A stretch of 64,000 nt of DNA, taken from Flavobacterium antarcticum DSM 19726 (lineage in GTDB: Bacteria > Bacteroidota > Bacteroidia > Flavobacteriales > Flavobacteriaceae). Shown one piece after another: positions 39,761 to 48,441 of this stretch (positions within the stretch are counted from its first letter, which is position 1; every line of letters begins with the position of its first letter). The notes under the pieces are model-generated. The model did not search any database. It was not told where the DNA came from and was given only the letters and a program-made list of their open reading frames with translations. Both the position numbers and the translations under genes were made by a program. Where the stretch lies: assembly GCF_000419685.1 (NCBI RefSeq), contig NZ_ATTM01000003.1:62846-126845 (forward strand), given 5' to 3'.

Positions 39761-40891
39761 ATGAAATTAGATAGAAAAGAAATTCTTAAAGCACTCGAAA
39801 CCATCTCTGTTGCTGGAGAAGGAAAAAATATTGTAGAAAGTGGCGCGGTTAAAAACGTAGTTACATTTGGCGAAGAAGCCGTTATCGATTTGGTATTGAC
39901 AACGCCGGCGATGCACATTAAAAAGCGTGCAGAAGACGATATCAGAAAATTGATTCACGATAAATTTTCACCGGACGCGAAAGTGAAAGTGAATATTAAA
40001 GTGGAAGCTCCTGAAAAAGCAAACGAAATTAAAGGAAAAGCCATTCCTGGAATTAAAAATATTATTGCCGTTGCTTCTGGAAAAGGTGGTGTTGGAAAAT
40101 CAACGGTGACTGCAAACTTAGCGGTGACTTTAGCAAAAATGGGATTCGCTGTTGGTGTTCTAGACGCCGATATTTACGGTCCGTCGATGCCAATCATGTT
40201 TGATGTTGAAAGTGCAAAACCAATTTCGGTTGTTGTAGATGGAAAATCAAAAATGAAACCTATTGAAAGTTACGAAGTGAAAATTCTTTCAATTGGATTT
40301 TTTACAGCTCCAAGTCAAGCAGTTATTTGGCGTGGACCAATGGCTTCAAAAGCGTTGAACCAAATGATTTTTGATGCTGATTGGGGCGATTTAGATTTCC
40401 TTTTGATCGATTTACCTCCTGGAACGGGTGATATTCACCTTTCTATTATGCAGTCGTTGCCAATAACGGGTGCGGTTGTAGTTTCAACGCCACAAGCAGT
40501 TGCTTTGGCTGATGCCAAAAAAGGAGTTTCGATGTTTATGTCGGATTCCATCAATGTTCCTGTTTTAGGAATTATTGAAAATATGGCGTATTTTACACCT
40601 GAAGAATTGCCAAACAACAAATATTACATCTTTGGAAAAGAAGGTGCTAAAAATTTAGCGGAAGACTTACAAGTTCCGTTTTTAGGAGAAGTTCCCTTAG
40701 TACAATCCATTCGTGAAGCGGGAGATTACGGTCGTCCAGGTGCTTTGCAAAGCGGTTCTATTGTTGAAAAAGTGTTCCAAGAAATTACCCGAAATGTAGT
40801 ACAAGAAACGGTAAATCGTAACGAATCACTTCCGGCAACTGAAGCAATTAAAATTACAACAATGGCAGGTTGTTCGGCAGTGAAGAAATAG
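39761..40891 (+). CDS. Mrp/NBP35-family Fe-S cluster carrier ATPase
   Basis: A 376-residue P-loop protein that binds and transfers 4Fe-4S clusters. The N-terminal MIP18/DUF59 domain is at about 1-85. The deviant Walker A motif GKGGVGKS is at residues 107-114. The segments LDADIYGPSMPIMF, LLIDLPPGTGDIHLS and NMAYFTPEE follow. The usual bridging CxxC pair before the end is replaced by a different sequence (NMAYFTPEELPNNKYYIFG); a single Cys is near the C-terminus. The start is ATG 39761; an in-frame TTG 18 bp upstream is less likely. It is followed by an NFU-type scaffold gene, which supports the Fe-S role. Confidence 0.92.
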   Translation: MKLDRKEILKALETISVAGEGKNIVESGAVKNVVTFGEEAVIDLVLTTPAMHIKKRAEDDIRKLIHDKFSPDAKVKVNIKVEAPEKANEIKGKAIPGIKNIIAVASGKGGVGKSTVTANLAVTLAKMGFAVGVLDADIYGPSMPIMFDVESAKPISVVVDGKSKMKPIESYEVKILSIGFFTAPSQAVIWRGPMASKALNQMIFDADWGDLDFLLIDLPPGTGDIHLSIMQSLPITGAVVVSTPQAVALADAKKGVSMFMSDSINVPVLGIIENMAYFTPEELPNNKYYIFGKEGAKNLAEDLQVPFLGEVPLVQSIREAGDYGRPGALQSGSIVEKVFQEITRNVVQETVNRNESLPATEAIKITTMAGCSAVKK

Positions 40892-40897
40892 TAATCA

Positions 40898-40958
40898 GTT
40901 TTCAGTCACAGTTTGCACCTTGTATTGCTGACTGCGACTGAAAACCGAGACTGAAAAC
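40898..40958. repeat. palindromic intergenic repeat, copy 1
   Basis: The 10-bp arm GTTTTCAGTC (40898-40907) is complementary to two copies of GACTGAAAAC (40936-40945 and 40949-40958), so two alternative hairpins are possible. The segment ACTGCGACT-x-AAAAC-x-GA also occurs in the gap between atpC and atpD, with 16 of 18 bases shared. It looks like a member of a dispersed intergenic family. Confidence 0.6.
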
Positions 40959-40970
40959 TAAATTAAAATT

Positions 40971-41210
40971 ATGAATACAGAAGAATTAACTCAAAATATT
41001 TTGAAAGCTTTAGACGAAATTCGTCCGTTTTTAAATTCTGATGGCGGTGATATTGCACTTGTTGGAATTGAAGATGGCAAGCACGTTACTGTTCGTTTAG
41101 AAGGCGCTTGTACTTCTTGTAGTGTAAACCAAATGACGTTAAAAGCGGGTGTGGAAACTACTATTAAAAAGTATGCTCCCCAAATTGAGACGGTCGTTAA
41201 TATCGCGTAG
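40971..41210 (+). CDS. NifU C-terminal-like (NFU) Fe-S scaffold
   Basis: A 79-residue NFU domain. The cluster-binding motif C-T-S-C (Cys47, Cys50) lies in LEGACTSCSVNQMTLKAGVE, and the N-terminal ALDEIRPFLNSDGGDIALV is typical. It forms a dimer that holds one 4Fe-4S cluster for transfer to target proteins. It follows the Mrp-type carrier on the same strand, and the ferredoxin reductase gene follows, which makes a local Fe-S group. Confidence 0.94.
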   Translation: MNTEELTQNILKALDEIRPFLNSDGGDIALVGIEDGKHVTVRLEGACTSCSVNQMTLKAGVETTIKKYAPQIETVVNIA

Positions 41211-41380
41211 TTTTCAACTAGTACACATTTCAACTATTTGCACTTTCAAGCTAGAATTAGGGTTTCAAAAAGTCTAATTACTGATTAGAAAAAGCGCAAC
41301 TGACAAATATCATAGAAAAAGCGTGCTTAAAGTTGGAATTTTGCTCAAAATTTTGAGTACGCTCAACAACAATTCAAAAG

Positions 41381-42433
41381 ATGATACAAACAGATATTCT
41401 TATAATTGGTGCAGGTCCAACTGGACTTTTCACCGTTTTTGAAGCAGGATTACTTAAATTAAAATGTCATATTCTTGACGCACTTCCGCAACCTGGTGGA
41501 CAGTTAGCCGAACTTTATCCTAAAAAACCGATTTTTGACATTCCGGGATTCCCAGAAGTTTTAGCAGGTGATTTGGTAGACAATTTGATGGAACAAATCA
41601 AGCAGTTTCAACCGGGATTTACTTTGGGAGAACGTGCAGAGACGATTGACAAACAAGAAGATGGAACTTTTATTGTTACATCTGATAAAGGCACAGAAAT
41701 TCATGCTAATTCAGTTGCAATTGCCGGCGGATTGGGAAGTTTTGAACCTAGAAAACCGTTGATTGAAAATCTGAATTTCTACGAAGATAAAGGAATTGAA
41801 TACTTCATACGTGACCCAGAGAAATTTAGAGATAAAAAAGTGGTTATCGCTGGTGGAGGAGATTCCGCATTAGATTGGAGTATTTTCTTATCTAATATTG
41901 CTTCTGAAGTAACGTTGGTGCACCGTAGAAATGAATTCCGTGGCGCTTTAGATTCGGTTGAAAAAGTACAAGAACTTAAAAACCTTGGAAAAATTCGATT
42001 AGTAACTCCTGCCGAAGTAGTAGGTTTACAAGGAGACGAACATCTTTCTGGAATCGTTTTAGATCAGAATGGAGCTCAAAGAACTATTGAAACGGATTAT
42101 TTAATTCCGCTTTTTGGGCTTACGCCAAAGTTGGGTCCGATCGCAAATTGGGGATTAGAAATCGAAAAAAATGCAATTAAAGTCGATAATTCATTGGATT
42201 ACCAAACGAACATTCCTGGTATTTATGCCATTGGTGATGTGAACATTTATCCGGGAAAATTAAAATTAATCTTGTGTGGTTTTCACGAAGCGACTTTAAT
42301 GTGTCAGAGCGTTTACCAACGAATGAATCCAGGAAAAAAATATGTTTTAAAATATACAACCGTTTCTGGAATTGACGGTTTTGACGGAACACGTAAAGAA
42401 GCTGAAAAAGCGGTTGTACAATCAATAGTATAA
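41381..42433 (+). CDS. ferredoxin--NADP+ reductase, thioredoxin-reductase-like type
   Basis: A 350-residue flavoprotein with FAD motif GAGPTGLF (residues 10-17) and a second Rossmann motif IAGGGDSALDW. The CxxC of thioredoxin reductase is absent at that place, as in TrxR-type FNRs of Bacillus and green sulfur bacteria. The C-terminal YAIGDVNIYPGKLKLILCGFHEA is the FAD-binding end motif. The ferredoxin gene starts 2 bp after the stop, which strongly supports the pairing. The 170-bp gap upstream holds a perfect 14-bp palindrome (CTCAAAATTTTGAG, 41344-41357), a possible operator. Confidence 0.93.
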   Translation: MIQTDILIIGAGPTGLFTVFEAGLLKLKCHILDALPQPGGQLAELYPKKPIFDIPGFPEVLAGDLVDNLMEQIKQFQPGFTLGERAETIDKQEDGTFIVTSDKGTEIHANSVAIAGGLGSFEPRKPLIENLNFYEDKGIEYFIRDPEKFRDKKVVIAGGGDSALDWSIFLSNIASEVTLVHRRNEFRGALDSVEKVQELKNLGKIRLVTPAEVVGLQGDEHLSGIVLDQNGAQRTIETDYLIPLFGLTPKLGPIANWGLEIEKNAIKVDNSLDYQTNIPGIYAIGDVNIYPGKLKLILCGFHEATLMCQSVYQRMNPGKKYVLKYTTVSGIDGFDGTRKEAEKAVVQSIV

Positions 42434-42435
42434 AA

Positions 42436-42765
42436 ATGGCACAAGACGTAAAAATTACAATAATTGACCGCGAAGGTGTTTCTCATGAAGTGGAAGCGCC
42501 AACCGATATGAATATGAATATTATGGAACTTGTTCGTGCTTATGAACTTGCTCCAGAAGGAACTATTGGTATTTGTGGCGGAATGGCTATGTGTGCTTCC
42601 TGTCAATGTTACGTTTTGAACGACGTTACTTTACCGGAGAAAAGTGATGATGAAGAAGCAATGCTATCGGAAGCATTCAACGTAAAAGACAACAGTAGAT
42701 TGGGTTGTCAATTGCATATTACTAAAGCACTTGAAGGTCTGAAATTAGAATTAGCACCAGAATAA
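42436..42765 (+). CDS. 2Fe-2S ferredoxin (adrenodoxin type)
   Basis: A 109-residue ferredoxin. The four ligands are Cys47, Cys53, Cys56 and Cys91, in the pattern C-x5-C-x2-C-x34-C, seen in GICGGMAMCASCQC and SRLGCQLHI. An extra Cys58 is close by. The sequence MNIMELVRAYEL and the acidic SDDEEAMLSEAF are typical of the vertebrate/ISC-type ferredoxins, which give electrons to Fe-S assembly or P450-like enzymes. It is probably the partner of the reductase just upstream. Confidence 0.95.
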   Translation: MAQDVKITIIDREGVSHEVEAPTDMNMNIMELVRAYELAPEGTIGICGGMAMCASCQCYVLNDVTLPEKSDDEEAMLSEAFNVKDNSRLGCQLHITKALEGLKLELAPE

Positions 42766-42784
42766 TCATAATTTAAAATAGATT

Positions 42785-42817
42785 AATTCAGCATCTACTA
42801 AACCAGTATGCTGAATT
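42785..42817 (+). other. perfect 10-bp hairpin upstream of the terminator
   Basis: AATTCAGCAT (42785-42794) and ATGCTGAATT (42808-42817) form a perfect stem with a 13-base loop, 20 bp after the ferredoxin stop. No T run follows. It may stabilise the 3' end of the mRNA. Confidence 0.55.
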
Positions 42818-42824
42818 GATTAAC

Positions 42825-42866
42825 AAAAAAATCGGAGCAGAAATAAATTTCTGTTCCGATTTTTTT
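42825..42866. terminator. bidirectional intrinsic terminator
   Basis: The stem AATCGGAGCAGAAAT / ATTTCTGTTCCGATT (one G-U pair) is flanked by A and T runs on both sides. It serves the ferredoxin unit on the plus strand and the M43 protease gene on the minus strand. Confidence 0.9.
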
Positions 42867-42886
42867 ATGTTTATGCTTTATAACCT

Positions 42887-44305
42887 TTATTTCTTGATAA
42901 ACTTAAAGGTTTTTGATGCGTTTTGTCTTTCAATTTTAATGAAATAAATTCCAGTATTCATTGAATTGATGTCAATTTGTAAATCATTCACAGATGATAT
43001 ATTTTTCACTGCAACGATTTGACCAAGTGCATTAAATATGCTGTAAGAAGTTGGCAGAATAGCTGAATTCGCTATTCCAATATTAATTACGTCGCTTGCT
43101 GGATTTGGGAAAATTGCAAGTGCATTATTATTGTCAAATACTTCAGTACCTAAATTAGACTGACATACTGTAGAAGTTACCAACGTAGATCTTCTTACTG
43201 AATTTTGTAAAACCGCCACTATTCTCGCTTTCTGATCTAATGTAAAGGTACTCATACACGTATCATTTGTATAGTCCATGTAATTTTCAGTCATATCGTT
43301 TCCTGGAGCAGAAAAACAGGTATTGTACACAGCATTACAGTCAAAATGGGGTGTGTTTGCTGCAGGCGTATCAGGACAATAATCTTGACCACTATCAGCG
43401 GTATTTACAGTGCAATTAGAATTATCTCCCCAAATGTGACGCAGGCCAAAACAGTGTCCAATTTCGTGAGTCGCTGTACGTCCTTTATCGTAACCCGAAT
43501 AATAAGAGCCGAAAGGAGCAATGTCAGATGAACCAAACGCTCGGTAATCCATAATAACTCCATCTGTTGTTGCTGATCCTCCATTAGTACTAATTCCTCC
43601 CAAGCCCGAATTACTAGGAAATTGTGCATATCCTAAAACTCCATTTAAACTATTATTACCCGTACCTCCAAATTTAGCTACCCAGATATTAAAATATTGC
43701 GTTGGATCCCAAATCGTTTGTGGTTTTAGTGTATTCTCTACAGCCGATTCTGACGTCCATTGCGCAACACCAAGATTTACGCGGTCAATTCCTGTAGTGG
43801 CTGTTCCGTCAGGTGCTGTTAAAGCCAAACAAAATTCGATTCCTACATCAGCACCAATAGTGTTCGCGTTATATCCAGGCGTATTTAACATTCTTCGAAA
43901 ATCTTGATTTAAAACCGCAATTTGCGACAACACTTGAGCATCAGAAATATTTTCAAAAGAACCCACACCTTTTCCATTGTGAATTACGTGAACTACAACA
44001 GGAATAGATATAATAATTGGCTCATCAGTTGTTGCATACAACATACGTTGTTTTACCGCTTCTACTTTTGGCGCAAGCCAAGCTTCAAACTCTTCGGTAG
44101 TTGCTCTATTGGGTTCATTCTGAAATAAGTGCTTTTCGTATTCTGACGACACACATCTAATTAAACCATTTTCCGGATTTATACTTTCTAATTTATTTCC
44201 AAAAATTTCTCTTCCCTGTACAGTATGTTCTTGCGCAAAAGTCAAACCAGATAGGAATAACAATAAAAACACTAACAGGGACATTCGGATCGTTCTAAAG
44301 TTCAT
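42887..44305 (-). CDS. secreted M43 zinc metalloprotease with T9SS sorting domain
   Basis: A 472-residue pappalysin-family (M43/cytophagalysin) protease. The signal peptide ends LTFAQ at residue 25, followed by a pro-region of about 70 residues. The metzincin zinc motif HEIGHCFGLRH is at 280-290 (three His ligands, catalytic Glu281). The Met-turn region is DMTENYMDYTND. Several Cys in the catalytic domain may form disulfides. From about residue 400 comes a type A sorting domain (LAIFPNPASDVINIGI, YSIFNALGQIV, MNTGIYFIKIERQNASKTFKFIKK). It is exported through the type IX system, likely for digestion of extracellular protein. Confidence 0.93.
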   Translation of the reverse strand: MNFRTIRMSLLVFLLLFLSGLTFAQEHTVQGREIFGNKLESINPENGLIRCVSSEYEKHLFQNEPNRATTEEFEAWLAPKVEAVKQRMLYATTDEPIIISIPVVVHVIHNGKGVGSFENISDAQVLSQIAVLNQDFRRMLNTPGYNANTIGADVGIEFCLALTAPDGTATTGIDRVNLGVAQWTSESAVENTLKPQTIWDPTQYFNIWVAKFGGTGNNSLNGVLGYAQFPSNSGLGGISTNGGSATTDGVIMDYRAFGSSDIAPFGSYYSGYDKGRTATHEIGHCFGLRHIWGDNSNCTVNTADSGQDYCPDTPAANTPHFDCNAVYNTCFSAPGNDMTENYMDYTNDTCMSTFTLDQKARIVAVLQNSVRRSTLVTSTVCQSNLGTEVFDNNNALAIFPNPASDVINIGIANSAILPTSYSIFNALGQIVAVKNISSVNDLQIDINSMNTGIYFIKIERQNASKTFKFIKK

Positions 44306-44712
44306 TTTATAAAATTTTAATTATGGAATTAGTACTTATGTATATCTGACAAATACCGTAAAATTAAAGTTTGCTCTTCGGTCAAAATTTAAAGTTTGCA
44401 AAAGAGAAAATTAACGCCAAATTTTAACATCAATCTTTTTTCACACGGCTTTCTTGCTGATAATGTAATAGTATTTGCAGTAATTAAAACAATTAATGAG
44501 TCAGCAAATACCACCACGGCCGCAAAGTTGTGAAAAATCTTTCTATAAAACACTCATAAATCGTTTTATTTTTTGAATAAAGCCCTCCCAAAACACCTGT
44601 TAATGTGTAGATTCGTCTTATAATAACTTTTTAACATTGAAATGTTTAATTTTTACCCACCCTATCTTCTAACTGAAGATCTGAGTGGACTGTTACGAAA
44701 TTGAAACAAACA
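44306..44712. other. 407-bp non-coding gap
   Basis: No reading frame, tRNA or strong terminator is seen here. Two direct copies of AAAGTTTGC lie close together around 44365-44400 near the M43 gene, where its promoter should be. No exact TAnnTTTG box is present on the minus strand. AATTAACGCCAAA near 44410 resembles the 12-mer of the PhoB-side promoters but points away from the M43 gene. Confidence 0.4.
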
Positions 44713-44742
44713 AAAAAGCCGCACAATATTGTGCGGCTTTTT
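44713..44742. terminator. intrinsic terminator of hemD
   Basis: A perfect 30-bp palindrome: AAAAAGCCGCACAAT (44713-44727) and its complement 44728-44742. T runs lie at both ends, so it can work in both directions. It lies 21 bp after the hemD stop. Confidence 0.92.
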
Positions 44743-44763
44743 ATACGTTTTTAAACTCTTTAT

Positions 44764-45516
44764 TTATTTTGATTCTTTATTTACTTTCGCAACATATTTT
44801 TCAATTGCCATGGTCATAGAAGGAGCTTCTGGTGTTGGAGCCATAATGTCAACTACTAAGTTGTTTTCCAATGCTTCTTTTTGAGTTGTACTTCCAAAAA
44901 CAGCAATTCTGGTATCATTTTGTTTAAAATCAGGAAAGTTTTTAAATAAAGATCTAATTCCTGTTGGACTAAAAAACACTAAAATATCATAATATACGTC
45001 TGCTAAATCAGACAAATCACTCATTACCGTTTTATATAACGTTGCAGCAGTCCAATCTACTTTCAGGTTATCTAAGGTTTGAGGCGCTTCATTACTCAAC
45101 TGATCTGAGGCTGGTAATAAAAACTTTTCATCTTTATACTTTTTGATCAAAGGAGATAAATCAGCAAAGTCTTTTTGTCCCACGTAAATTTTTCTCTTGC
45201 GGTACACAACGTACTTTTGCAAATAAAAAGCTACCGCTTCCGATTGACAAAAATATTTTAAATCTTCCGGGATTTTATAACGCATCTCTTCGGCCACTCT
45301 AAAAAAGTGATCTACAGAGTTTTTACTTGTTAAAATAATTGCAGTATAATTTTTTAAATCGATTTTTTGCAATCTAACGTCTTTGGCGCTAACGCCTTCA
45401 ACATGTATAAAAGGACGAAAATCTACTTTAACTTTGTGTTTTTGCTGTAATTCAAAATAGGGTGAATTCTCTACTTTAGGTTCAGGCTGTGACACCAATA
45501 TTGTTTTCACTTTCAT
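44764..45516 (-). CDS. hemD: uroporphyrinogen-III synthase
   Basis: A 250-residue enzyme that closes hydroxymethylbilane to uroporphyrinogen III in heme and siroheme synthesis. The sequence is diverse in this family. The visible marks are the N-terminal KTILVSQPEP, the segment AIILTSKNSVDHFF, the LLPASDQLSNE region and the C-terminal ILVFFSPTGIRSLF with IAVFGSTTQKEALE. Two lobes joined by a linker fit the length. It lies 20 bp after the DUF4271 gene on the same strand. A box TATCTTTG inside the end of that gene (45592-45599) may be an extra promoter. Confidence 0.87.
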   Translation of the reverse strand: MKVKTILVSQPEPKVENSPYFELQQKHKVKVDFRPFIHVEGVSAKDVRLQKIDLKNYTAIILTSKNSVDHFFRVAEEMRYKIPEDLKYFCQSEAVAFYLQKYVVYRKRKIYVGQKDFADLSPLIKKYKDEKFLLPASDQLSNEAPQTLDNLKVDWTAATLYKTVMSDLSDLADVYYDILVFFSPTGIRSLFKNFPDFKQNDTRIAVFGSTTQKEALENNLVVDIMAPTPEAPSMTMAIEKYVAKVNKESK

Positions 45517-45536
45517 GTTTGCTGTATTCTTTTCTA

Positions 45537-46205
45537 CTATTTATTTGTAAGCCAATAATAAACGAAATAATAAGGCGCTATTTCGAGAGTGCAAAGATAC
45601 AAAATAAAATAAAACAACTTTCCAATTATGAATTTTTGATAAATTTTCAAAGAATTTAGATAAGTCAGAATATTTGACACTAAAACTAAAGAAATTAACA
45701 CGTAAATTACAATTATAGATAAATTATTCACATAATACAAAAGCATGTTTACCGGCAACAAGCACAAAGAGATATAGGTTCTGTAATTTACCTTTTGAAG
45801 ATTGTATTGTTCGATAAGCTCTTCAAAGTCAAATGCAACAGCAATGATCTTTTCAATTAGAAATTTCGCCAATATGAAAACAGAGCAAATCGTAGCTATT
45901 TGGATAAATAACATCCAATCGTATTTCGAACCAATATCAAAATAAGCTAAGATCAATTGTATAAAAAAACTGATTGAAATGAACTGAACAAACATCAGAG
46001 CAATGTTAAACCAACTGAATAACTGCGAACTTTCCTTATAAATTTTGTTGTATTTATCAGAAACAATTAACTTGGAGAAATCGGCAAAACGCGTTTCAAA
46101 AGTTGATTTCGTAACTGCAATTACAACAAAAGAGAGCACAAATAAAATCGTTGCCCAATCCTTATTTTCTATAATCCGTTCGTGTCCTAATAAATCGTTA
46201 ATCAT
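45537..46205 (-). CDS. DUF4271 integral membrane protein
   Basis: A 222-residue membrane protein with about six hydrophobic helices (WATILFVLSFVVIAVT, FNIALMFVQFISISFFIQLIL, LFIQIATICSVFILAKFL). It is of the DUF4271 family, found beside hemD in many flavobacteria as far as I recall. No catalytic motif is seen. It starts only 4 bp after a complete promoter, so its mRNA is probably leaderless or nearly so. Confidence 0.82.
   Translation of the reverse strand: MINDLLGHERIIENKDWATILFVLSFVVIAVTKSTFETRFADFSKLIVSDKYNKIYKESSQLFSWFNIALMFVQFISISFFIQLILAYFDIGSKYDWMLFIQIATICSVFILAKFLIEKIIAVAFDFEELIEQYNLQKVNYRTYISLCLLPVNMLLYYVNNLSIIVIYVLISLVLVSNILTYLNSLKIYQKFIIGKLFYFILYLCTLEIAPYYFVYYWLTNK
45592..45599 (-). 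promoter_or_regulatory. possible internal promoter of hemD
   Basis: TATCTTTG on the minus strand is an exact -7 consensus inside the last codons of the DUF4271 gene, 75 bp before the hemD ATG. No -33 element was recognised. It may simply be a chance match in coding sequence. Confidence 0.35.
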
Positions 46206-46209
46206 GCTG

Positions 46210-46238
46210 CAAAATTAGTCATTTTTTTAATTGGCAAA
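46210..46238 (-). promoter_or_regulatory. promoter of the DUF4271-hemD unit
   Basis: On the minus strand TTTG (46238-46235), a 17-base spacer, then TAATTTTG (46217-46210). Both boxes match the Bacteroidetes consensus. Only 4 bases separate the -7 box from the ATG, which leaves no room for a ribosome-binding site. Confidence 0.65.
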
Positions 46239-46329
46239 CAAATTTAAAAAAGTGTGTTTTGAAATTCTATTTTCATCGAAAACACTTAATAATTATACTT
46301 TTATTAGGACGCTTACGCTATAAATAGTT

Positions 46330-46337
46330 TATTTTTG
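46330..46337 (+). promoter_or_regulatory. -7 promoter box of the DPM1-like gene
   Basis: TATTTTTG is an exact TAnnTTTG match, 20 bp before the ATG at 46358. No clear -33 box is seen. Confidence 0.5.
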
Positions 46338-46357
46338 TTGTCGAAATTTACAAACTT

Positions 46358-47083
46358 ATGAACCACGGAATAATTATCATTCCTACTTACAACGAGATTG
46401 AGAATATTGAGGGCATTATTAGAGCGGTTTTGTCTTTGCATAAACCATTTCATATTCTTGTTGTGGACGATAATTCTCCTGATGGCACTGCTAGAAAAGT
46501 CAGCGAGTTACTATTGGAATTTCCAGAGCGTCTTTTTATTGAAAACAGAACTAAAAAAGCAGGATTAGGAACCGCTTACGTTCATGGTTTTAAATGGGCA
46601 TTGGCACGCGATTATTCCTATGTCTTTGAAATGGACGCTGATTTTTCGCACAATCCAAATGATTTAGAAAAATTGTACGACGCTTGCCATTTTGGAAAAA
46701 AAGACGTCGCCATTGGCTCCCGTTATGTTACCGGAGTAAATGTGGTCAATTGGCCTTTGAGCCGTGTACTTCTCTCCTATTTCGCCTCTGTTTACGTTCG
46801 TTTAATTACGGGAATGCAAGTCCATGATGCAACGGCTGGATTTATGTGCTACCGACGTGAGGTTTTAGAAAAAATAAATTTAGACCGCATCAAATTTGTA
46901 GGCTATGCTTTTCAAATTGAAATGAAATACCGTTCCTATGCTAAGAATTTTGAACTCTTTGAAGTTCCTATTATTTTTACAGATCGAGCGAGAGGAACCT
47001 CAAAAATGAGTGGATCCATTATCAAAGAAGCTATTTTTGGTGTAATTTCACTACGAATAAAAAAATTATTTAATCGATTATAA
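46358..47083 (+). CDS. polyprenol-phosphate mannosyltransferase-like (DPM1, GT2)
   Basis: A 241-residue GT-A glycosyltransferase of the dolichyl-phosphate mannose synthase type. The donor site begins IIIPTYNEIENI. The acidic motifs are VVDDNSPDGT and FEMDADFSHNP (the metal-binding DxD). The acceptor-side motif is ATAGFMCYRREVL, and the C-terminal RARGTSKMSG is conserved. No C-terminal membrane domain is present, so it is the short, soluble or peripheral type. It moves a sugar from GDP- or UDP-sugar to a polyprenyl phosphate, feeding surface glycan or protein O-glycosylation. pyrC follows after 5 bp. Confidence 0.9.
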   Translation: MNHGIIIIPTYNEIENIEGIIRAVLSLHKPFHILVVDDNSPDGTARKVSELLLEFPERLFIENRTKKAGLGTAYVHGFKWALARDYSYVFEMDADFSHNPNDLEKLYDACHFGKKDVAIGSRYVTGVNVVNWPLSRVLLSYFASVYVRLITGMQVHDATAGFMCYRREVLEKINLDRIKFVGYAFQIEMKYRSYAKNFELFEVPIIFTDRARGTSKMSGSIIKEAIFGVISLRIKKLFNRL

Positions 47084-47088
47084 AGAAT

Positions 47089-48429
47089 ATGAACACAACG
47101 TTAATTCGGAATGCGAAGATTGTAAATGAAGGTGTTATTTTTGAAGGAGATGTATTGATTGAAGGCAATATAATTACTGAAATTGCTTCGCAAATTAGTG
47201 CCAAATCCTCTTCAACAAAAATTATTGATGCAGAAGGAAACTATTTGATTCCAGGAATTATTGACGATCAGGTTCACTTCAGAGAACCAGGCTTGACGCA
47301 TAAGGGAACGATTTATACGGAATCTCGAGCTGCTGTTGCGGGAGGAATTACTACTTTTATCGAGCAACCCAACACGGTTCCTAATGCCGTAACCCAAGAA
47401 TTATTAGAAGATAAATACAAGATAGCTGCGGAAAAATCATTTACGAACTATTCATTTATGATGGGTGGAACAAACGATAATTTAGAGGAATTATTAAAAA
47501 CAGATCCAAAAAACGTTGCTGGAATAAAACTTTTCTTAGGTTCTTCAACCGGAAATATGTTGGTAGACGATGAAGCCGTTTTAGAAAAAATATTTTCAAG
47601 TACTAAAATGCTGATTGCAGTACATTGCGAAGATGAAGCGACAATCAAAGCTAATTTTGCAAAATTTGAAGCAGAATACGGTGAAGACATTCCCGTTTCA
47701 GCCCATCCGTTGATTCGAAGTGCAGAAGCGTGTTACATTTCTTCGTCAAAAGCAATTGAATTAGCTAAGAAAACAGGTGCTCGATTACATGTTTTTCATA
47801 TTTCAACTGCGAAAGAATTGGATTTGTTTACCAATAAAATTCCGCTAGAAGAGAAAATGATTACCGCAGAAGTGTGTATTCACCATCTTTGGTTCAGCGA
47901 CAAAGATTACGAGAAAAAAGGCAATTTTATCAAATGGAATCCAGCTGTTAAGACTGAAAACGATCGTGATGCATTGTGGCAAGCCTTACTTGACGACCGA
48001 ATTGATGTTATTGCAAGTGATCATGCACCACATACTTTAGAAGAAAAAAATCAGAAATATGCAAAAGCACCTTCAGGCGGACCGTTAGTTCAACATGCCG
48101 TGGTTGCTATGTTTGAAGCGTATCACCAAGGGAAAATTTCTATTGAGAAAATCATTGAAAAAATGGCGCATAATCCTGCAAAATTATTCAAAATTGAAAA
48201 GCGTGGATTTATCAAAGAAGGTTATTTTGCTGATTTAGCCATTATCAATACCGGCTTACCTTGGACTGTAAAGAAAGATAATATTTTATACAAATGTGGA
48301 TGGTCTCCGTTTGAAGGCACGACTTTTAAGTCAAGAATTACACATACATTCGTGAATGGACAATTGGTTTTTAATAATTCAAAAGTGAAAGAAGTTCATG
48401 CCGGACAACGCTTGACATTTGATCGTTAA
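47089..48429 (+). CDS. pyrC: dihydroorotase (class I)
   Basis: A 446-residue amidohydrolase that closes carbamoyl-aspartate to dihydroorotate in pyrimidine synthesis. The first metal site, normally D-x-H-x-H, here reads D59-D-Q-V-H63 (IDDQVHFREPG), with Gln in place of the first His. I recall the same DDQVHFREPG in other Bacteroidetes. The later ligands are intact: AVHCED, LHVFHIST and IASDHAPHT. AGIKLFLGSSTG holds the usual carbamylated Lys. It lies between the DPM1-like and DUF4296 genes and starts 5 bp after the former. Confidence 0.93.
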   Translation: MNTTLIRNAKIVNEGVIFEGDVLIEGNIITEIASQISAKSSSTKIIDAEGNYLIPGIIDDQVHFREPGLTHKGTIYTESRAAVAGGITTFIEQPNTVPNAVTQELLEDKYKIAAEKSFTNYSFMMGGTNDNLEELLKTDPKNVAGIKLFLGSSTGNMLVDDEAVLEKIFSSTKMLIAVHCEDEATIKANFAKFEAEYGEDIPVSAHPLIRSAEACYISSSKAIELAKKTGARLHVFHISTAKELDLFTNKIPLEEKMITAEVCIHHLWFSDKDYEKKGNFIKWNPAVKTENDRDALWQALLDDRIDVIASDHAPHTLEEKNQKYAKAPSGGPLVQHAVVAMFEAYHQGKISIEKIIEKMAHNPAKLFKIEKRGFIKEGYFADLAIINTGLPWTVKKDNILYKCGWSPFEGTTFKSRITHTFVNGQLVFNNSKVKEVHAGQRLTFDR

Positions 48430-48441
48430 AAAGGAACTTCT

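Noticed and set aside
44409..44422. AAATTAACGCCAAA as a third copy of the PhoB-side 12-mer
   Set aside because: It matches only in part and points away from the M43 gene; there is no -7 box 17 bp after it.
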